Source: a virus. Taken from it: a stretch of DNA of 28,933 bases. The translations under genes and the position numbers were made by a program. This document shows positions 26,669 through 28,933 of this stretch, piece after piece (position 1 is the stretch's first letter; each line of letters starts with the position of its first letter). The stretch spans positions 1 to 28,933 of IMG/VR virus record IMGVR_UViG_3300014720_000134. One strand, given 5' to 3'. The notes beneath the pieces were generated by a model. That model saw only the letters and a list, made by a program, of their open reading frames with translations. It was not told where the DNA came from and did not search any database.

Positions 26669-27664
26669 ATGGGACTCTTTGACGAACGAGTAGAGTACAA
26701 ACCATTCCAATACCCTCAATATTACAATGATGGTTGGCTTAAGCAGATGCAAGCTTTTTGGCTGCATACTGAGATTCCAATGCAGAATGATGTTAAGGAC
26801 TTTAGGGAGAATCTTACTGATGCTGAACGTAATCTTGTGGGTAACATCTTACTTGGTTTCGCACAGACAGAAACAGCTGTTGGTGATTATTGGACAGGTA
26901 TGGTAACCAAGTGGTTTCCTAAGCACGAGATTAAACAAATGGCTATGGCATTTGGCTCTCAGGAGACAATCCACGCGGCAGCATACAGCTACCTCAATGA
27001 GACTCTAGGTCTTGATGACTTCAAGGCTTTTCTCCACGAGCCAGCAACTGCCGCAAGATTCGAAAATCTAGTGAACACTAAGGCAGGGTATGACCACAGC
27101 ATCCTTAAGATTAGCCCAAAGGCTCGGCAAGATGTTGCTCGTTCAATAGCTGTGTTCTCAGCCTTTGCAGAAGGGGTTGCTTTGTACTCATCGTTTGCTG
27201 TGCTTTATTCATTTCAGATGCGAAATCTACTGAAAGGTATTGGGCAACAAATGAAGTGGAGCGTGAGAGACGAGAGCCTTCACAGTACAATGGGTATCGT
27301 TCTTTTCAATCACTTGTGTGAAGAATACCCTGAGATTCGTGAAAATGTGCGAGGAAAAGTAGAAGAAGCAGCCCGTGTAGCAGTGGATATGGAGATGAAC
27401 TTCATTGATAAGATGTTTGAAATGGGAGACCTAGAAAACCTCAAAGCAAACGACTTGAAGGAGTTCATTAAAAAAAGAGCTAACGAAAAGTTGCAGGAGC
27501 TAGGGTACGATGCTATCTTTGAGTATGATAAATCTGCATCAGGGCAACTCGACTGGTTTTATCATCTCGTTGGTGGCGTTACTCATACAGACTTCTTTGC
27601 TCTTCGCCCCACGGATTATTCGAAAGCTAACGAAGGAGAAGACTTTGAATCGATATGGGACTAA
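26669..27664 (+). CDS. nrdB: Ribonucleotide reductase beta subunit, class I (331 aa)
   Basis: Generates the radical used by the alpha subunit for dNTP synthesis. Di-metal ligands in family order: E68 ('AQTETAVGDYW'), E99 and H102 ('GSQETIHAAAY'), E168 ('FAEGVALYS'), E202 and H205 ('VRDESLHSTMG'). Y106, four residues after H102, is at the tyrosyl-radical position. The first ligand is Glu, 31 residues before E99, where E. coli-type R2 has Asp. Length is normal. Overlaps the next gene by ten bases; nrdA follows after one small gene, so RNR is made as a unit. Confidence 0.94.
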   Translation: MGLFDERVEYKPFQYPQYYNDGWLKQMQAFWLHTEIPMQNDVKDFRENLTDAERNLVGNILLGFAQTETAVGDYWTGMVTKWFPKHEIKQMAMAFGSQETIHAAAYSYLNETLGLDDFKAFLHEPATAARFENLVNTKAGYDHSILKISPKARQDVARSIAVFSAFAEGVALYSSFAVLYSFQMRNLLKGIGQQMKWSVRDESLHSTMGIVLFNHLCEEYPEIRENVRGKVEEAARVAVDMEMNFIDKMFEMGDLENLKANDLKEFIKKRANEKLQELGYDAIFEYDKSASGQLDWFYHLVGGVTHTDFFALRPTDYSKANEGEDFESIWD

Positions 27665-27984
27665 ATAGATTTCAAAATCGTATTATAAATACAGTATGTA
27701 GAGAGCTGGGGGTCAACCGACCCTCTCTCTTTTCTTCATCGCGCCGGGGTGAAGTCGTCTTGGCTCGTCACATATCGTACAAAATTCTGTACAACTACAC
27801 TAACGTCACGTTGATTACACTAGGAGAGGAATTCAAAAAGAAAAGTCATTCTAGCGTGTCCACTGCGTTAAATACGATACAGAACAGAATAGACACTGAT
27901 AAGAAGTGCGCTATTGTTTACGACACCATCATTAAAAAGATTGAAGAAATACACAATGAAGAACAACTGGCAAGCCGGGATTGA
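27655..27984 (+). CDS. Free-standing DnaA domain-IV-like DNA-binding protein (109 aa)
   Basis: Contains the DnaA C-terminal pattern: 'INTVCRELGVNRPSLFSSSR' with the basic loop RRGEV, then 'ARHISYKILYNYTNVTLITL' and 'GEEFKKKSHSSVSTALNTIQ', aligning with 'aRqiaMyL...t..sl..iG..FggrdHtTVlhA' of DnaA. H65-S-S-V68 replaces HTTV. There is no ATPase domain, so it could bind DnaA boxes as a competitor, a replication factor of the phage, or a transcription regulator. It sits between the two RNR genes with overlaps on both sides. Confidence 0.8.
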   Translation: MGLNRFQNRIINTVCRELGVNRPSLFSSSRRGEVVLARHISYKILYNYTNVTLITLGEEFKKKSHSSVSTALNTIQNRIDTDKKCAIVYDTIIKKIEEIHNEEQLASRD

Positions 27985-28933
27985 TTACCCGGAATGGGGA
28001 GACACGGAAGTCTATCTCAAAACAATTAGCAAGGGGTATCTAATTGGTGACGAATCACCAAAAGATGCGTACTGGCGTGTATCTACCACAGTAGCGAACA
28101 GACTCAAGCGTCCTGAGCTAGCCCCTAAGTTCTTTGAGTATATATGGAACAACTGGCTATGCTTGGCTACTCCTGTTCTAGCTAATACTGGTTCTGACCG
28201 TGGCTTACCGATTAGTTGTTTTGGTATTGACGTAGCAGACAGCGTGTACGACATTGGTTCTAAGAATCTAGAGCTTATGATGCTCGCTAAGTATGGTGGA
28301 GGTGTTGGAATCGGAATCAATATGATTCGTCCATCTGGCTCTCCAATTGGAAATGGTGACGGAACAACGGATGGAGTTGTGCCATTCTGTAAGATTTATG
28401 ACTCAACTATCCTGGCAACGTCTCAAGGTAACGTGCGAAGAGGGGCGGCCTCAGTTAATCTTAACATCGAGCACCCAGACTTTGACGACTGGTTAGAGAT
28501 TCGCGAACCAAAAGGTGACGTGAATCGTCAGTCATTGAATTTACATCAATGCGCAATTGTCGGAGACAAGTTTATGCGTAAGCTTGAAGAAGGTGACAAC
28601 GATGCTCGCCGCAAATGGAGCAAGCTGTTGCAGAAACGCAAGGCTACTGGCGAGCCGTATATTATGTACCGAGGAAACGTAAACAAACAAAACCCGGACG
28701 CATATAAGGTAAACGGCCTCAAGGTTTATATGACCAACATTTGCTCTGAGATTGTATTGCATACTGACGACTCGCACAGCTTCGTATGTTGCTTGTCTTC
28801 ACTCAATCTAGCTAAGTACGACGACTGGTGTAACACGGACCTCGTGTACCACAGTACGTTGTTCTTGGATGGTGTGCTTGAAGAGTTTATCCAGAAAGCC
28901 AAGAATATGAAGGGCCTCGAAAATTCGGTTCGC
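27956..28933 (+). CDS. nrdA: Ribonucleotide reductase alpha subunit, partial (first 326 residues)
   Basis: Catalytic subunit of class I RNR, cut by the right window edge. 'LATPVLANTG' and 'LPISCFG' carry the redox-active C88 (C225 of E. coli); 'TNICSEIVLHTDDSHSFVCC' has N261, thiyl-radical C263 and E265 (N437, C439 and E441 of E. coli), followed by the 'CLSSLNL' segment with the second redox cysteine. The N-terminus is short, with no room for an ATP-cone, so overall-activity control by ATP/dATP is probably lost, as in NrdE-type enzymes. It starts 29 bases inside the DnaA-like gene. Confidence 0.93.
   Translation, partial: MKNNWQAGIDYPEWGDTEVYLKTISKGYLIGDESPKDAYWRVSTTVANRLKRPELAPKFFEYIWNNWLCLATPVLANTGSDRGLPISCFGIDVADSVYDIGSKNLELMMLAKYGGGVGIGINMIRPSGSPIGNGDGTTDGVVPFCKIYDSTILATSQGNVRRGAASVNLNIEHPDFDDWLEIREPKGDVNRQSLNLHQCAIVGDKFMRKLEEGDNDARRKWSKLLQKRKATGEPYIMYRGNVNKQNPDAYKVNGLKVYMTNICSEIVLHTDDSHSFVCCLSSLNLAKYDDWCNTDLVYHSTLFLDGVLEEFIQKAKNMKGLENSVR

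Overview
This window is part of the genome of a tailed double-stranded DNA phage (Caudoviricetes), most likely one that infects Bacteroidota (flavobacteria-like). The evidence is a portal, a large terminase, fibres and an endolysin on one strand, a phage replication and nucleotide-metabolism set on the other, and promoter-like sites of the Bacteroidota type (TTTG, about 20 bases, TAnnTTTG). Families such as the BT4734/VirE_N primase-like domain and DUF6717 point to the same host group. Both ends are cut through genes: a fibre gene at the left and nrdA at the right.

Layout. Bases 1-11310 are read almost entirely leftward (minus strand) and form the late module. From right to left it holds an M15 endolysin, a 197-aa virion-type protein, a chain of very small overlapping genes many of which begin MKA(K/R), a two-domain GroES-like co-chaperonin, the large terminase, the portal, and small beta-rich structural and fibre proteins. 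One plus-strand gene with a signal peptide, its own promoter and a shared terminator (9720-10163) sits inside this module like a moron. The strands diverge at 11311-11356. From there on everything is read rightward.

Bases 11882-13306 are a 1.4-kb stretch without credible genes. It opens with a nested hairpin and a good promoter (11966-11997), contains a C-rich tract with a G-quadruplex motif on the minus strand, and ends in about 500 nt of RNA-like structure (several branched helices, a long-range pairing, and a three-way junction just before the next gene). Downstream is an operon of small early genes (13307-16438) punctuated by THREE HAMMERHEAD RIBOZYMES (13486-13535, 14369-14418, 15398-15447). 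Each has the complete catalytic core, an invariant stem I and compensatory changes in stems II and III, and each overlaps the stop codon of the gene upstream. This is the most striking feature of the window: a self-cleaving polycistronic transcript whose processing may be coupled to translation.

From 16525 to the right end come an Api92-like protein, a DUF932 protein, a probable recombination/annealing protein, a small protein with an SSB-like acidic tail, tRNA-Arg(UCU), an inverted-repeat cluster (21007-21260), MazG-like and Nmad1-like nucleotide-pool proteins, a primase-helicase, a PD-(D/E)XK nuclease, a GT-B glycosyltransferase, ribonucleotide reductase beta and alpha (alpha partial), and a free-standing DnaA domain-IV-like protein. 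Together these supply dNTPs, replicate and recombine the phage genome, and perhaps modify DNA or a surface. Genes are tightly packed with ATGA/TAATG overlaps, and recognisable Shine-Dalgarno sites are generally absent, as expected for Bacteroidota.
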